This document shows, piece by piece, positions 1-8,125 of a stretch of DNA of 64,000 nucleotides. Both the position numbers and the translations under genes were made by a program. The stretch covers positions 1-64,000 of the forward strand of contig JAURMR010000024.1 in the NCBI GenBank assembly GCA_030830565.1. The letters run 5' to 3'. Positions within the stretch are counted from its first letter, which is position 1; the number at the start of each line of letters is the position of its first letter. This DNA is from Acidimicrobiales bacterium (GTDB taxonomy: Bacteria; Actinomycetota; Acidimicrobiia; Acidimicrobiales; Acidimicrobilacustridaceae). The notes beneath the pieces were generated by a model, which was not told the origin of the DNA, ran no database searches, and saw nothing but the letters and a program-made list of their open reading frames with translations.

Positions 1-267
1 CCCGTGCTTCCACAGCTCATACACATTTGGCATATACGCGGCGAGGTACTCACCAGCGGTACTGATGCCGGCAGGAAACACGCTTGGAAAACGAGTTTCA
101 TCGACAATGATGAAGACGATGTTTGGTTGCCGATCAACCGCCCCAGACGCCGCACTCGACACGGCTGCCGACGCCACGCCGTCAAAGAGACGTGATCCTG
201 CGAGTGAGCCAGCAGCAACGGCCGCAGTGCCTTTCAGAACTGATCGACGACTAAAGGTGTTTTCCAT
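1..267 (-). CDS. Tat-exported sulfatase/alkaline-phosphatase-superfamily hydrolase, N-terminus only
   Basis: The reading frame runs off the window's left edge, so only 89 N-terminal residues are visible. Translation begins at ATG (265-267), preceded by an AAAGGG ribosome site. The protein starts MENTFSRRSVLKG, a twin-arginine signal, followed by an Ala-rich hydrophobic stretch. After the signal comes QPNIVFIIVDETRFP, which matches the first strand and metal-binding Asp of sulfatases and related phospho-transferases (PNIxxIxxDxxR). It is probably exported folded, with a metal site; the substrate cannot be told. The catalytic Cys/Ser region lies outside the window, so sulfatase versus phosphodiesterase is unresolved. 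Confidence 0.75.
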   Translation of the reverse strand, partial: MENTFSRRSVLKGTAAVAAGSLAGSRLFDGVASAAVSSAASGAVDRQPNIVFIIVDETRFPSVFPAGISTAGEYLAAYMPNVYELWKHG

Positions 268-311
268 GGGGGCCCTTTCGGCGGCGACCGATTGCCGCTC
301 CACGTCGACAA

Positions 312-340
312 GTGTTAGTTCGGCTCACAGCATCAGTCAA
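312..340 (-). promoter_or_regulatory. Sigma-A-like promoter of the sulfatase-like gene
   Basis: On the minus strand TTGACT (335-340) and TAACAC (312-317) are separated by exactly 17 nt. The transcript would have a leader of about 40 nt before the ATG at 267. The rest of 268-532 shows no gene, tRNA or strong hairpin that I can recognise. Confidence 0.55.
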
Positions 341-532
341 CGACCGAGCGATGGTCCTGCCCGCCATAATCACCATCGCTTTTCAGAGGTTTGAACGTGC
401 CCTGCGTCCGACAGGTAACCGAATTACGGGTGAAAGATTCGCGATGTGCCAACAGACCCAAGGTGACCCCGAGATACGTTTTGTGACTGCAAAACCTTGC
501 AGCGCCAATCACCACAAGAAATATGAGGACCG

Positions 533-988
533 ATGAGCACACTTGATGAGGTCGGTTTCCGTGACAACTGGCGCTGTTGGCTGTGTGATGAACCCGTTGA
601 TCCCGAGATGTCGGTCAACGATTCTCGCGGTCCGAGTATCGACTCAATGACGACGAAGTCGAAGAGCAAAAACAAAACCTCAACGGACGTTTTCGGCGTG
701 GAACGTCTTGCGCATCGGGACTGCAATACAAAGAAAGGCGCAATCGCTCCCGTCGTTGAATGGCCTGATCATCTTTTCGTCGTCGATCCTGCGCCAATCA
801 TTGGAAGCGTGGAACGCCTTTGTCGAAAGGGCGGTCGTGAAATCATTGCCCGTTGCCCGTCGGAACAGGACGCCGCCGATGCATCCGAGTGGCTTCTTGA
901 TCGACTCAGCCGCCTCGTTCCCGATCGCCACTTCGAAACCGCCGTTGAATCCGGCGGTGGCCAGTACCTCCTCGTGCTTCGGGCCTAA
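533..988 (+). CDS. HNH-nuclease-like protein with a degenerate active site
   Basis: This 151-residue protein opens with NWRCWLCDEPVD (Cys15, Cys18) and has a second zinc-type pair in LAHRDCNTKKGA, the layout of the HNH/beta-beta-alpha fold. The expected DH pair in the middle (usually xDHxxP) reads SIDSM here, so the first catalytic His is missing. The C-terminal half (PDRHFETAVESGGGQYLLVLRA) is unlike nucleases and resembles a small separate domain. GAGGA lies only 3 nt before the ATG. It sits alone between a divergent sulfatase-like gene and sulP. It may be a structural zinc protein rather than a nuclease; the fold is moderately likely, the function unknown. Confidence 0.5.
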   Translation: MSTLDEVGFRDNWRCWLCDEPVDPEMSVNDSRGPSIDSMTTKSKSKNKTSTDVFGVERLAHRDCNTKKGAIAPVVEWPDHLFVVDPAPIIGSVERLCRKGGREIIARCPSEQDAADASEWLLDRLSRLVPDRHFETAVESGGGQYLLVLRA

Positions 989-1030
989 CTGAATCGCAAC
1001 TCTTCGAGGCATCGCTGCAGTCTTCGCAAG

Positions 1031-1036
1031 TACCGT
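1031..1036 (+). promoter_or_regulatory. -10 box TACCGT of leaderless sulP
   Basis: TACCGT ends exactly 6 nt before the ATG at 1043 and there is no Shine-Dalgarno sequence, so the transcript probably starts at or next to the start codon. Confidence 0.5.
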
Positions 1037-1042
1037 GGCGCC

Positions 1043-2788
1043 ATGACTGCAAGCTCGACTACACACCGCCGACGCATTCCAATCCTCCAAGGCGTCCTCC
1101 CTGTAGATCGCAAGCAAATTCCGAACAATGTGCTTGCTGGCGTCACATTGGCAGCACTCGCGATTCCCGAAGTCATGGGTTACACCTCCATCGCGGGCAT
1201 GCCTGTCATCACCGGCCTCTACACGATTCTGTTACCGATGCTGGCGTTTGCCGTGTTCGGTTCGTCGCGCCACCTTGTTGTTGGTGCCGACTCCGCAACT
1301 GCAGCGGTGATGGCAGCCGGGCTTGTTGAGCTCGCGCAACCCGGCACCGACGACTACGTCGCGCTCGCTGGGCTGCTTGCGATCATGGCCGCTGCATTCC
1401 TGTTTATTGCACGACTCATTCGCCTTGGTTTTCTTGCCAACTTCTTGTCTCGCTCCGTTCTTATCGGCTTCCTCACCGGTGTCGGTATTCAAGTCGCGTG
1501 CGGCCAGGTTGGCGGACTCCTTGGCATACCCGAAGGCAAAGGCATCACCATCAATGGCGACCTCTTCGACAACACACTCACCAAGCTGATTTCAACGCTC
1601 AAAAATGTCGGTGCAACGAGTTGGGCGACTGTTGCAGTTTCGGTCTCCGTGCTTGTCGTCATCCTTGGGGGAAAGTTCGTTACGAAAAAAGTTCCCGGTG
1701 CACTTGTGGCAGTCATCGGTGCCATCGTTATTTCCTGGCACTGGGATTTGGTGTCCCACGGGATTGCCATTCTCGGGCCCGTTCCCGGAGGCCTTCCCAA
1801 AATCGGCGTTCCGAGTGGTGTCAGCTTTTCCGACATTCCATCCCTCATGGGGACTGCCGTTTCAATTTTTATTCTGATCCTCGCCCAGAGCGCAGCGACT
1901 TCCCGTGCCTACGCCGCAAAATACAACGATCAATTTGATGAGAACGTCGACCTCGTCGGACTCGGCGCAGCAAATCTCTTTGCAGGTTTCACCGGAACGT
2001 TTGTGGTGAACGGAAGCCCTACAAAAACCGAAATGGTTGATGGGGCAGGCGGTCGAAGTCAGCTCGCGCAGATCACTACCGGACTCATCGTTCTCGTCGT
2101 CCTCCTCTTCCTCACTGCGCCACTCGAGTACATGCCAAAATCGGTGCTCTCCGCTGTTGTTTTCATGATCGGCATTCAACTCATCGACCTCAAAGGCATG
2201 CGAAGCATCCTGCGCGTTCGCAAGGACGAGTTCGTTGTTGCGACACTGACCGCTGCAACGGTTGTTCTTCTTGGTGTGGAGCAGGGAATCGTTCTTGCCA
2301 TCGTCGCTTCGGTCATCGGCCATTTGCGACGCTCGTACAAGACAGCCACTGCAGTAATGGTTCCCGACGAGAACGATTCTGGACTCCACTCCACAGCGTT
2401 TGATCCGGACACTCGAACCGCTCCCGGCATTGCCGTGTATCGCTTTGCGTCCGACCTCTTTTATGTCAATGCAAATCTTTTCCTCGAAGATCTCACGGCA
2501 CTGGCGAACTCCACCGAACCACTCGAATGGGTTGTACTGGATTCAAGCGCAATCACCGACATCGACTTCACCGGTTCTCTCACCATCAAACAAGTTCTCA
2601 GCGAACTCGCCGAACACAACGTGAAGTTGGTTCTCGCCGATGCAATGACGAGTGTCCGACAAAAGCTTGACCGCTACGGAATTACCGAAATCATTGGCGA
2701 AGACGCCTTCTACCCCACTGTCAACTCTGCACTTCGGGCGATTCAGGCCTCGTCAAACGATGAAGGGCGGCCACCGGTTTCCCGATGA
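1043..2788 (+). CDS. SulP/SLC26-family anion transporter with STAS domain
   Basis: The 581-residue protein has the SulP order: a membrane domain of repeated hydrophobic helices (residues about 30-430) and a cytoplasmic STAS domain (about 460-565, with VVLDSSAITDIDFTG). The N-terminal motif PEVMGYTSIAGMPVITGLYT matches the family signature for helix 1. Substrates in the family include sulfate, bicarbonate and dicarboxylates; there is no carbonic anhydrase or cys gene next to it to choose between them. It is probably leaderless. Its last eight codons and TGA stop lie inside the terminator hairpin that serves the convergent solute-binding gene, so the C-terminal tail EGRPPVSR is a by-product of that stem. 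Confidence 0.9.
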   Translation: MTASSTTHRRRIPILQGVLPVDRKQIPNNVLAGVTLAALAIPEVMGYTSIAGMPVITGLYTILLPMLAFAVFGSSRHLVVGADSATAAVMAAGLVELAQPGTDDYVALAGLLAIMAAAFLFIARLIRLGFLANFLSRSVLIGFLTGVGIQVACGQVGGLLGIPEGKGITINGDLFDNTLTKLISTLKNVGATSWATVAVSVSVLVVILGGKFVTKKVPGALVAVIGAIVISWHWDLVSHGIAILGPVPGGLPKIGVPSGVSFSDIPSLMGTAVSIFILILAQSAATSRAYAAKYNDQFDENVDLVGLGAANLFAGFTGTFVVNGSPTKTEMVDGAGGRSQLAQITTGLIVLVVLLFLTAPLEYMPKSVLSAVVFMIGIQLIDLKGMRSILRVRKDEFVVATLTAATVVLLGVEQGIVLAIVASVIGHLRRSYKTATAVMVPDENDSGLHSTAFDPDTRTAPGIAVYRFASDLFYVNANLFLEDLTALANSTEPLEWVVLDSSAITDIDFTGSLTIKQVLSELAEHNVKLVLADAMTSVRQKLDRYGITEIIGEDAFYPTVNSALRAIQASSNDEGRPPVSR

Positions 2789-2796
2789 CCGCCCTT
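2763..2796 (-). terminator. Terminator hairpin, copy 1, overlapping the sulP stop
   Basis: AAGGGCGG (2763-2770) pairs with CCGCCCTT (2789-2796) around an 18-nt loop. It lies 34 nt beyond the stop of the solute-binding gene at 2830 and includes the TGA of sulP. The same 34 nt occur identically at 4359-4392. Neither strand has a strong T run, so it may be a bidirectional or 3'-end-stabilising hairpin. Confidence 0.65.
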
Positions 2797-2829
2797 GACC
2801 ACAACACGAATGCGCTGAAGCGCTGAGTC

Positions 2830-4224
2830 CTACTTGCCGGCTTGGGAGATGCGGTTGGAGTCGAGCTTTGCTCGATCGACCACAGGACCGGTCAGGCTGA
2901 CGAGGTACTTCGGGTCACAGGTCTGGGTTCCGATAGTTGTCGGAAGAACCTGCTCGTACTTCGTACCCGAAAGCTTCACAACCATGGAGCAGTTACCGGG
3001 CTTGTTCTGACCGGGGTTGGTTGTCGACTGGAGACCACCAGCGTCGTAACTGGTGACCTTCTGAAGCGCGCTGATCACACAGTCGCTCGTGAGGTTTGAG
3101 CCACATGACTGAGCACCCTGGGCCCAAAGAAGGAACGCTGCAGTTGCTTGAGCGCCGAGAAGGCTGGTGGATCCACCATTTGCCGTCACAATCTCAAGGT
3201 ACTTCGCGGTTGCCGGAACCTTGTCGGCCTGCTCGAACGGGTAGTACGTCATCTGCACGTACACGTTGTCTGCATTCCCACTTGTGTTCCACTTTGCGAA
3301 GTTCGTGTCATAGAAGTTGGCTTCTTCCATCCAGATGGGGCTGAAACCAATGGCCTTCGCTGCGTCAAGAATGTTCTCAAAGTTCGGAGCGTAGGAACCG
3401 GAGAAGTACACCGCTTCAGCACCACAATCCTTCAAACGCTGAAGGAACGGTGTCCAGTTGGACTCACCCATGATGTTGTACGACTGATCACAATCAAGGA
3501 ACGTCCAGCCCACCTGCGAGAACGCAAGCTTCGCCTTCTCACTTGAATCAACGGTGGCGGCGTAGTTGCCGTACATCGTTGCGGCCTTCTTCACCTGCGT
3601 TGGGAACTTCTCCGCCATCAATGCTGCGGCCGATGCATTGTAAAAGTCTGCGGGATTCGGGCTCGGCTGCACCATCATCGGGCCATTCGCGAACTGCGGT
3701 GACACGGTGTAGGTCGGGACTGAAGCCATCTTGCATCCAACACGGGTCTGCTCTTGTGCTGAATCGAGCGACCAGCCCTGACCGACGAGCATGAAAACCT
3801 TTGAACACGCTTCGGTCATGACGTTATTCACGTTCATGATTGCGGCATCGCCATAGTTGCCAATGACCTGACGACCATTAATGCCGCCCTGATCGTTACA
3901 CCACTTGATCATGGCCTTCACGGCGTCTGACATTTCCTTGTTCAGGCCAGGAGATGTCGGATAGCCAGCATCGTCGCCGTAACCAATGGTGATGGAGGTG
4001 TCAGTGACACCCTGCTGTGTTGCACCTTTGGCGTCGCCCTTACCGCATGGCGAAGTCATCGTGCCGAAGTCAGTCGACGACGACGCCTTGGTGGTTGCGG
4101 TGCTGTCGCCCGAGGAGTCAGATCGACCGCCGCCGCAGGCTGCGGCGAAAATGCTGAGCACAGCGACCAGCGCCACAACCAGCAGTGCGCCACGAGAGCG
4201 ACGCGATGAAGTGCCTAACGGCAT
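2830..4224 (-). CDS. Solute-binding lipoprotein of a branched-chain-amino-acid-type ABC importer (copy 1)
   Basis: This is a 464-residue periplasmic binding protein (type 1 PBP fold). The start at 4224 follows AAAGGGGAAATAC and gives a lipoprotein signal MPLGTSSRRSRG, then a hydrophobic stretch ending LSIFAAACGGG, with Cys as the lipidated residue. The mature part contains TDTSITIGYGDDAG, NDQGGINGRQ and GAEAVYFSGSYAPNFENIL, typical of LivJ/urea/amide-binding proteins. No permease or ATPase gene lies nearby, so it is an orphan receptor that must use a transporter encoded elsewhere. It is a tandem paralogue of the gene at 4426-5844: the signal peptide is almost identical and the mature region clearly diverged, suggesting different ligands. 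Confidence 0.88.
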   Translation of the reverse strand: MPLGTSSRRSRGALLVVALVAVLSIFAAACGGGRSDSSGDSTATTKASSSTDFGTMTSPCGKGDAKGATQQGVTDTSITIGYGDDAGYPTSPGLNKEMSDAVKAMIKWCNDQGGINGRQVIGNYGDAAIMNVNNVMTEACSKVFMLVGQGWSLDSAQEQTRVGCKMASVPTYTVSPQFANGPMMVQPSPNPADFYNASAAALMAEKFPTQVKKAATMYGNYAATVDSSEKAKLAFSQVGWTFLDCDQSYNIMGESNWTPFLQRLKDCGAEAVYFSGSYAPNFENILDAAKAIGFSPIWMEEANFYDTNFAKWNTSGNADNVYVQMTYYPFEQADKVPATAKYLEIVTANGGSTSLLGAQATAAFLLWAQGAQSCGSNLTSDCVISALQKVTSYDAGGLQSTTNPGQNKPGNCSMVVKLSGTKYEQVLPTTIGTQTCDPKYLVSLTGPVVDRAKLDSNRISQAGK

Positions 4225-4354
4225 GTATTTCCCCTTTGTGTATCGCTGGGCGGGGGCCCAGCACTTGATGCAGACAGGTTTTGTTTTGCGATTCTTGTCG
4301 TGCGTACGCGATGCCTGACAGTAGTGCGTCAGCCGGTCGGCAAGGACACGAATC

Positions 4355-4396
4355 GACAAAGGGCGGCCACCGGTTTCCCGATGACCGCCCTTTGTC
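4355..4396 (-). terminator. Terminator hairpin, copy 2
   Basis: A perfect 12-bp stem, GACAAAGGGCGG (4355-4366) with CCGCCCTTTGTC (4385-4396), closes the same 18-nt loop as copy 1. It lies 30 nt after the stop at 4426, mirroring copy 1 after the paralogue. Each gene also has a smaller GCTTC-centred hairpin just past its stop. Confidence 0.7.
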
Positions 4397-4425
4397 AGTT
4401 CAGAGCAACGCCGAAGCGTTATGAC

Positions 4426-5844
4426 TTACTTTGCAGCCTGCGAAACGCGATTGGAGTCAAGCTTCGCTGCGTCCACAACCGGGCCAGTAACGCTGCCGAT
4501 GAACTTCGGCGCGCATTCCATCTGAGCCTTTGTAGAAGGAGCCGCCTGGACGAATTCGGTTCCCTTGAGCTGCACGAGCATGCCGCAGTCAGGCGGAAGG
4601 TTTGCGCCCGGGTCAGCGTTGGAGTGAAGTCCGCCGCCGTCCCATTCGTTGATGGCCTTGAGCTTTTCCATCACGCATTCGCTGGTGAGAGTGCTTCCGC
4701 ACTCCTGTGCAGCCGATGCCCAAAGGAGGAAGTTCGTGGTGGCCTGTGCACCGAGAAGACCGGTCTTTCCACCCGACGCCTTAATAAGGTCGAGGTACTG
4801 CTGGACTGCGGGGTGTTCCGAAGCCTGCTCGAACGGGTAGAACGCCATACGAATGTAGACGTTGTTGGCGTTTCCAGAGGTGTTCCACTTCGCAAACGTC
4901 GTGTCGTAGAAGTTTGAATCCACGTACCACTTCGGTGTGAAGTCGATGGCCTTGGCGGCATCGAGAACGTTCTGGAAGTTGGGAGCAGGTGAACCAGAGA
5001 AGAACACAACTTCGGCTCCACAGTCCTTCAAACGCTGAATGAACGGCGTCCAGTTGGACTCGCCACCGATGTTGTAGGTCTGCTCACAGTCAAGGAAGTT
5101 CCAGCCTGCGTTCGTGAACGAAGTCTTGGCCTTGTCGGTGGAGTCCTTGGTTGCTGCGTAGTTGGCGGTGAAGATTGCTGCCTTCTTCACTGCATCCGGG
5201 AAAAGACCAGCGAGCTGGTACGCACCAGCAAGAGGGGTCTTGTCAATCGGGTTCGGAACGGCCTGCACCATGAGCGGCCCGTTCGCGAATGCAGCGCTCA
5301 CCGAGTAGGTGGGAACCGATGCCATCTTGCAACCAAGACGGGTCTGTTCCTGCACGGAGTCGAGCGAGAAGCCTTGGCCAACGAGCATGAACACCTGCGT
5401 GCAGGCTTCGGTCATGCGGTTGTTGGCTTCCATGATCGCTGCGTCGTAGTACTTGCCGGTGATCTGACGACCATTAATACCGCCCTGATCGTTACACCAC
5501 TTGATCATGGCCTTCATGGCGTCGGACATTTCCTTGTTGAGGCCAGGGGCGCCTGCATAACCAGCGTCATCGCCATAACCGATGGTGATTGAGGTGTCGG
5601 TGACACCTTGCTGGGTCGCACCCTTTGCTTCACCTGCGCCGCAAGGCGAATCCAGTGTGCCGAAGCTCGTTGAGGTCGACTTTGCCGTGGTGTTGGAGCT
5701 ACCACCCGAAGAATCGGATCGGCCGCCACCGCAAGCGGCAGCAAAAATGCTGAGCACGGCGACGAGCGCCACAACCAGCAGTGCGCCACGAGTGCGACGC
5801 ATTGGTCGGCTGCTCGCCGACACCGTTTCATTGCCTGTAGGCAC
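4426..5844 (-). CDS. Solute-binding lipoprotein of a branched-chain-amino-acid-type ABC importer (copy 2)
   Basis: The 472-residue paralogue of the downstream gene starts at GTG (5842-5844) behind AAAGGGGAAATCA, the same ribosome site as copy 1. The N-terminus is a lipoprotein signal, hydrophobic after RRTRG and ending FAAACGGGRSDSS. Shared blocks include QQGVTDTSITIGYGDDAGY, KWCNDQGGINGR and GESNWTPF(I/L)QRLKDCGAE, so the type 1 PBP call is firm. The ligand is unknown. A good promoter lies at 5905-5933 with a leader of about 54 nt. The tandem duplication includes the 3' terminator. There is no adjacent transporter. Confidence 0.88.
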   Translation of the reverse strand: MPTGNETVSASSRPMRRTRGALLVVALVAVLSIFAAACGGGRSDSSGGSSNTTAKSTSTSFGTLDSPCGAGEAKGATQQGVTDTSITIGYGDDAGYAGAPGLNKEMSDAMKAMIKWCNDQGGINGRQITGKYYDAAIMEANNRMTEACTQVFMLVGQGFSLDSVQEQTRLGCKMASVPTYSVSAAFANGPLMVQAVPNPIDKTPLAGAYQLAGLFPDAVKKAAIFTANYAATKDSTDKAKTSFTNAGWNFLDCEQTYNIGGESNWTPFIQRLKDCGAEVVFFSGSPAPNFQNVLDAAKAIDFTPKWYVDSNFYDTTFAKWNTSGNANNVYIRMAFYPFEQASEHPAVQQYLDLIKASGGKTGLLGAQATTNFLLWASAAQECGSTLTSECVMEKLKAINEWDGGGLHSNADPGANLPPDCGMLVQLKGTEFVQAAPSTKAQMECAPKFIGSVTGPVVDAAKLDSNRVSQAAK

Positions 5845-5904
5845 TGATTTCCCCTTTGTAGATGACTGTGAAACCAGCTGCCACCGAGGTGACAGCAGAC
5901 AACG

Positions 5905-5933
5905 ACGCTACTGTCCCAATTCGGAAGTGACAA
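5905..5933 (-). promoter_or_regulatory. Sigma-A promoter of solute-binding gene copy 2
   Basis: On the minus strand TTGTCA (5928-5933) is followed after exactly 17 nt by TAGCGT (5905-5910). This is the best -35/-10 match seen in the window and fits a strongly expressed lipoprotein gene. Confidence 0.65.
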
Positions 5934-5936
5934 GCG

Positions 5937-6443
5937 TCATGACCCGAAATAACTGGGGTCAGTGCGATCTCGCGCTCCGACTGTGAAATCCGCCTCCCAC
6001 TGAAACGTCGCAGACGGATCAAAGGGCACGGTGTAGTTCCAATCAAAGGCACACACTCGTTTGGCAATTCGCCACTGACCCGACCTCTTCTCAAAGCGGT
6101 CGATATAACGCAGACCCATCACCATGTCGGTCGCAGATCCGTCGGGTCCCGGGCGACTCACGTGATGAGCGACGCAGTAGGTATCGACCTGCGCCGTGTC
6201 GTCATTGAGTCGGATGTGAGGAAGCGCGATGAAATGTGTCGTCGCAGCAAAATGAGGAAGCACCGCACACACCCAGTCTGCGAACTCTTCTCCTGATCCT
6301 CGGAATGAATTGTGATCATCAAATCCATCGGGGTGATAACACGCTGCCATCAGGTCACGATCAAGTCGATCGGTTCCTCGCGCAAGTCGCTGAATCACAT
6401 CGGTAATCTCCGCACGAGCAATGAGGTCATCTGTGGTGAGCAT
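5937..6443 (-). CDS. SnoaL-like / NTF2-fold protein (possible small-molecule dehydratase or cyclase)
   Basis: The 168 residues form a single SnoaL_4-type domain: an N-terminal helix (DLIARAEITDVIQRLARGTDRLDRDLMAACYHPDGFDDH), then the alternating hydrophobic strands of the cone-shaped NTF2 fold, including THFIALPHIRLNDDTAQVDTYCVAHH and RYIDRFEKRSGQWRIAKRV. Members of this group act on aromatic or steroid-like compounds, but many have no known activity. It follows the MFS exporter by 33 nt on the same strand, so the two are probably co-transcribed under the divergent TetR regulator, which would suit modification and export of a small lipophilic compound (inference). Confidence 0.75.
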   Translation of the reverse strand: MLTTDDLIARAEITDVIQRLARGTDRLDRDLMAACYHPDGFDDHNSFRGSGEEFADWVCAVLPHFAATTHFIALPHIRLNDDTAQVDTYCVAHHVSRPGPDGSATDMVMGLRYIDRFEKRSGQWRIAKRVCAFDWNYTVPFDPSATFQWEADFTVGARDRTDPSYFGS

Positions 6444-6476
6444 TCGCGCAGTCTCGCGAATGCTGACCGGTTGTGC

Positions 6477-8039
6477 TCAGGCTTGTTCGAGTTCCGGCCA
6501 CTCACCTGGGTGGGGAGCTTCCTCTGACTCAAGGTCAGGGAGGAAGACGAACGCAGCGACAGATCCAACAAGAGCGACGCCTGCACAGACAAAACATCCG
6601 AGACGCATGCCCTGCATGAATGCGTCGGTGGCCGAGTTCTTGAAGAGTTCCTGCACTTCGCCCGGAGCCTGAGCGGCGACCGCAATTGCCGCAGCCATCG
6701 ACGCTTTGGCGGCTGCAAGTGCGTCAGAAGGGATCTGCGGAAACTTCGAAAGGAAGTCGCCGATCTTCGGCGCATAAATGGAGGCAAACACACTTCCCAC
6801 CACAGCGACGCCAAGGGTTCCGCCAACTTCGCGAGTGGTGTCGTTCACCGCTGCACCCGCTCCGGCCTTTTCTTTTGGCAATGAAGACATGACAGCGGCC
6901 GTTGACGGTGATGTCACGAGTGAAAGGCCAGTTGCGATGAATGCCATTGAGATCACGACCGGACCGAAGTACGCAGTATCTGCATCGCAGAAACCGATGA
7001 TGATGAAGCCCACCATCATCGTGAGCAAACCAGCACCAACAACTCGGCGTGGACCAAATTTCAGCGCCAAACGCGCGGCATTCGGCGCCGTAATCGCAGC
7101 AAAGATCGCAAACGGCAATGTGTGGAGACCCGCTGACAAGGTTGAATAACCGCGAACGAATTGGAAATACTGCGTGACGATAAAGATGAACCCGAAGAGG
7201 GTGAAAAACGCCGCTGCAATTGCTCCTGCCGCCGCACTAAAGCGCGCGATGCGAAACACGCGTACATCGAGCAATGGGTCTTCCCGACGGAGTTCGTACC
7301 AAACGAAGAACGTGAGCAACGCTGCCGAGCCGATGAATCCACCGATCGTTCTGGCCGAATTCCAACCAGCATGCGGACCTTCGATCACGGTGTAAACGAG
7401 AAGTCCAACGGCAAGGATCGAAGTGATTGTTCCTACGCGATCGAATGCACCAGCATCGGGATCTTTCGATGAGGGCACAAGGAACCAGCCTGCAAGAAGC
7501 GCAATCGCAACGATGGGGACGTTGACGAGAAAAATCGAACCCCACCAGAAGTGTTCAAGCAGGAAACCTCCGGTAACGGGACCGAACGCAACCGCCATAC
7601 CGGAGACGGCTGACCACGCGCCGATCGCTTTCGCCCGTTCGGTTGGGTCGGTGAAGACATTCGTAAGAATGGCGAGCGTTGCGGGAAACACAAGTGCAGC
7701 TCCAACACCCATTGCGGCTCGCGCTGCGATGAGTTGACCTGAACTTGTTGAGAACGCACCTACTACCGACATCGCCGCGAAGATGATCAGCCCAACCTGC
7801 ATTGTTCCTTTACGACCAATTCGATCACCAAGGCCACCGGCGGCAAGCAACAGTCCGGCGAAGACAAGGCTGTAGGCGTCAACGATCCACTGCAGTTCTG
7901 TCGTGGACGCGCCAAGGTCTCGACTCAGCGTTGGAAGCGCAACATTCACAATCGTGTTGTCGACAACCACCAGAAAGACACTGAGGGCCAAGACCACGAG
8001 AATCAGCCAGCGGCGGCGATAAATGGTTTCGGCATCCAT
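6477..8039 (-). CDS. MFS drug exporter, DHA2/EmrB-QacA family (14 TM)
   Basis: A 520-residue multispanning protein starting at ATG 8039 behind GGAGTTTGTT. Early motifs VDNTIVNVALPTLSRDLGAS (TM1) and GGLGDRIGRKGTMQVGL (loop 2-3, motif A), and later GAWSAVSGMAVAFGPVTGGF (motif C of antiporters), are diagnostic for proton-driven DHA2 exporters. An in-frame upstream extension to 8093 exists but lacks a ribosome site and runs through the promoter region. It is divergent from a TetR gene at 8126 with a shared inverted repeat between them, the standard layout of a repressor controlling its efflux pump. The substrate is unknown. Confidence 0.9.
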   Translation of the reverse strand: MDAETIYRRRWLILVVLALSVFLVVVDNTIVNVALPTLSRDLGASTTELQWIVDAYSLVFAGLLLAAGGLGDRIGRKGTMQVGLIIFAAMSVVGAFSTSSGQLIAARAAMGVGAALVFPATLAILTNVFTDPTERAKAIGAWSAVSGMAVAFGPVTGGFLLEHFWWGSIFLVNVPIVAIALLAGWFLVPSSKDPDAGAFDRVGTITSILAVGLLVYTVIEGPHAGWNSARTIGGFIGSAALLTFFVWYELRREDPLLDVRVFRIARFSAAAGAIAAAFFTLFGFIFIVTQYFQFVRGYSTLSAGLHTLPFAIFAAITAPNAARLALKFGPRRVVGAGLLTMMVGFIIIGFCDADTAYFGPVVISMAFIATGLSLVTSPSTAAVMSSLPKEKAGAGAAVNDTTREVGGTLGVAVVGSVFASIYAPKIGDFLSKFPQIPSDALAAAKASMAAAIAVAAQAPGEVQELFKNSATDAFMQGMRLGCFVCAGVALVGSVAAFVFLPDLESEEAPHPGEWPELEQA

Positions 8040-8070
8040 AACAAACTCCAGAACGTTCGATTCGGGTCTC

Positions 8071-8120
8071 GGCACTATAGAACAACGATCCATAAAAGTG
8101 GAACGATGACCTATAGTTCC
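8071..8120. promoter_or_regulatory. Divergent promoter/operator between MFS exporter and TetR gene
   Basis: GGCACTATAG (8071-8080) and CTATAGTTCC (8111-8120) form a 9-of-10 inverted repeat. Each arm contains a possible -10 box (TATAGT) pointing outwards, one for each gene. GGAAC...GTTCC (8100-8120) forms a second nested repeat. The arrangement suits a TetR dimer that blocks both promoters. Confidence 0.5.
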
Positions 8121-8125
8121 TCTTG

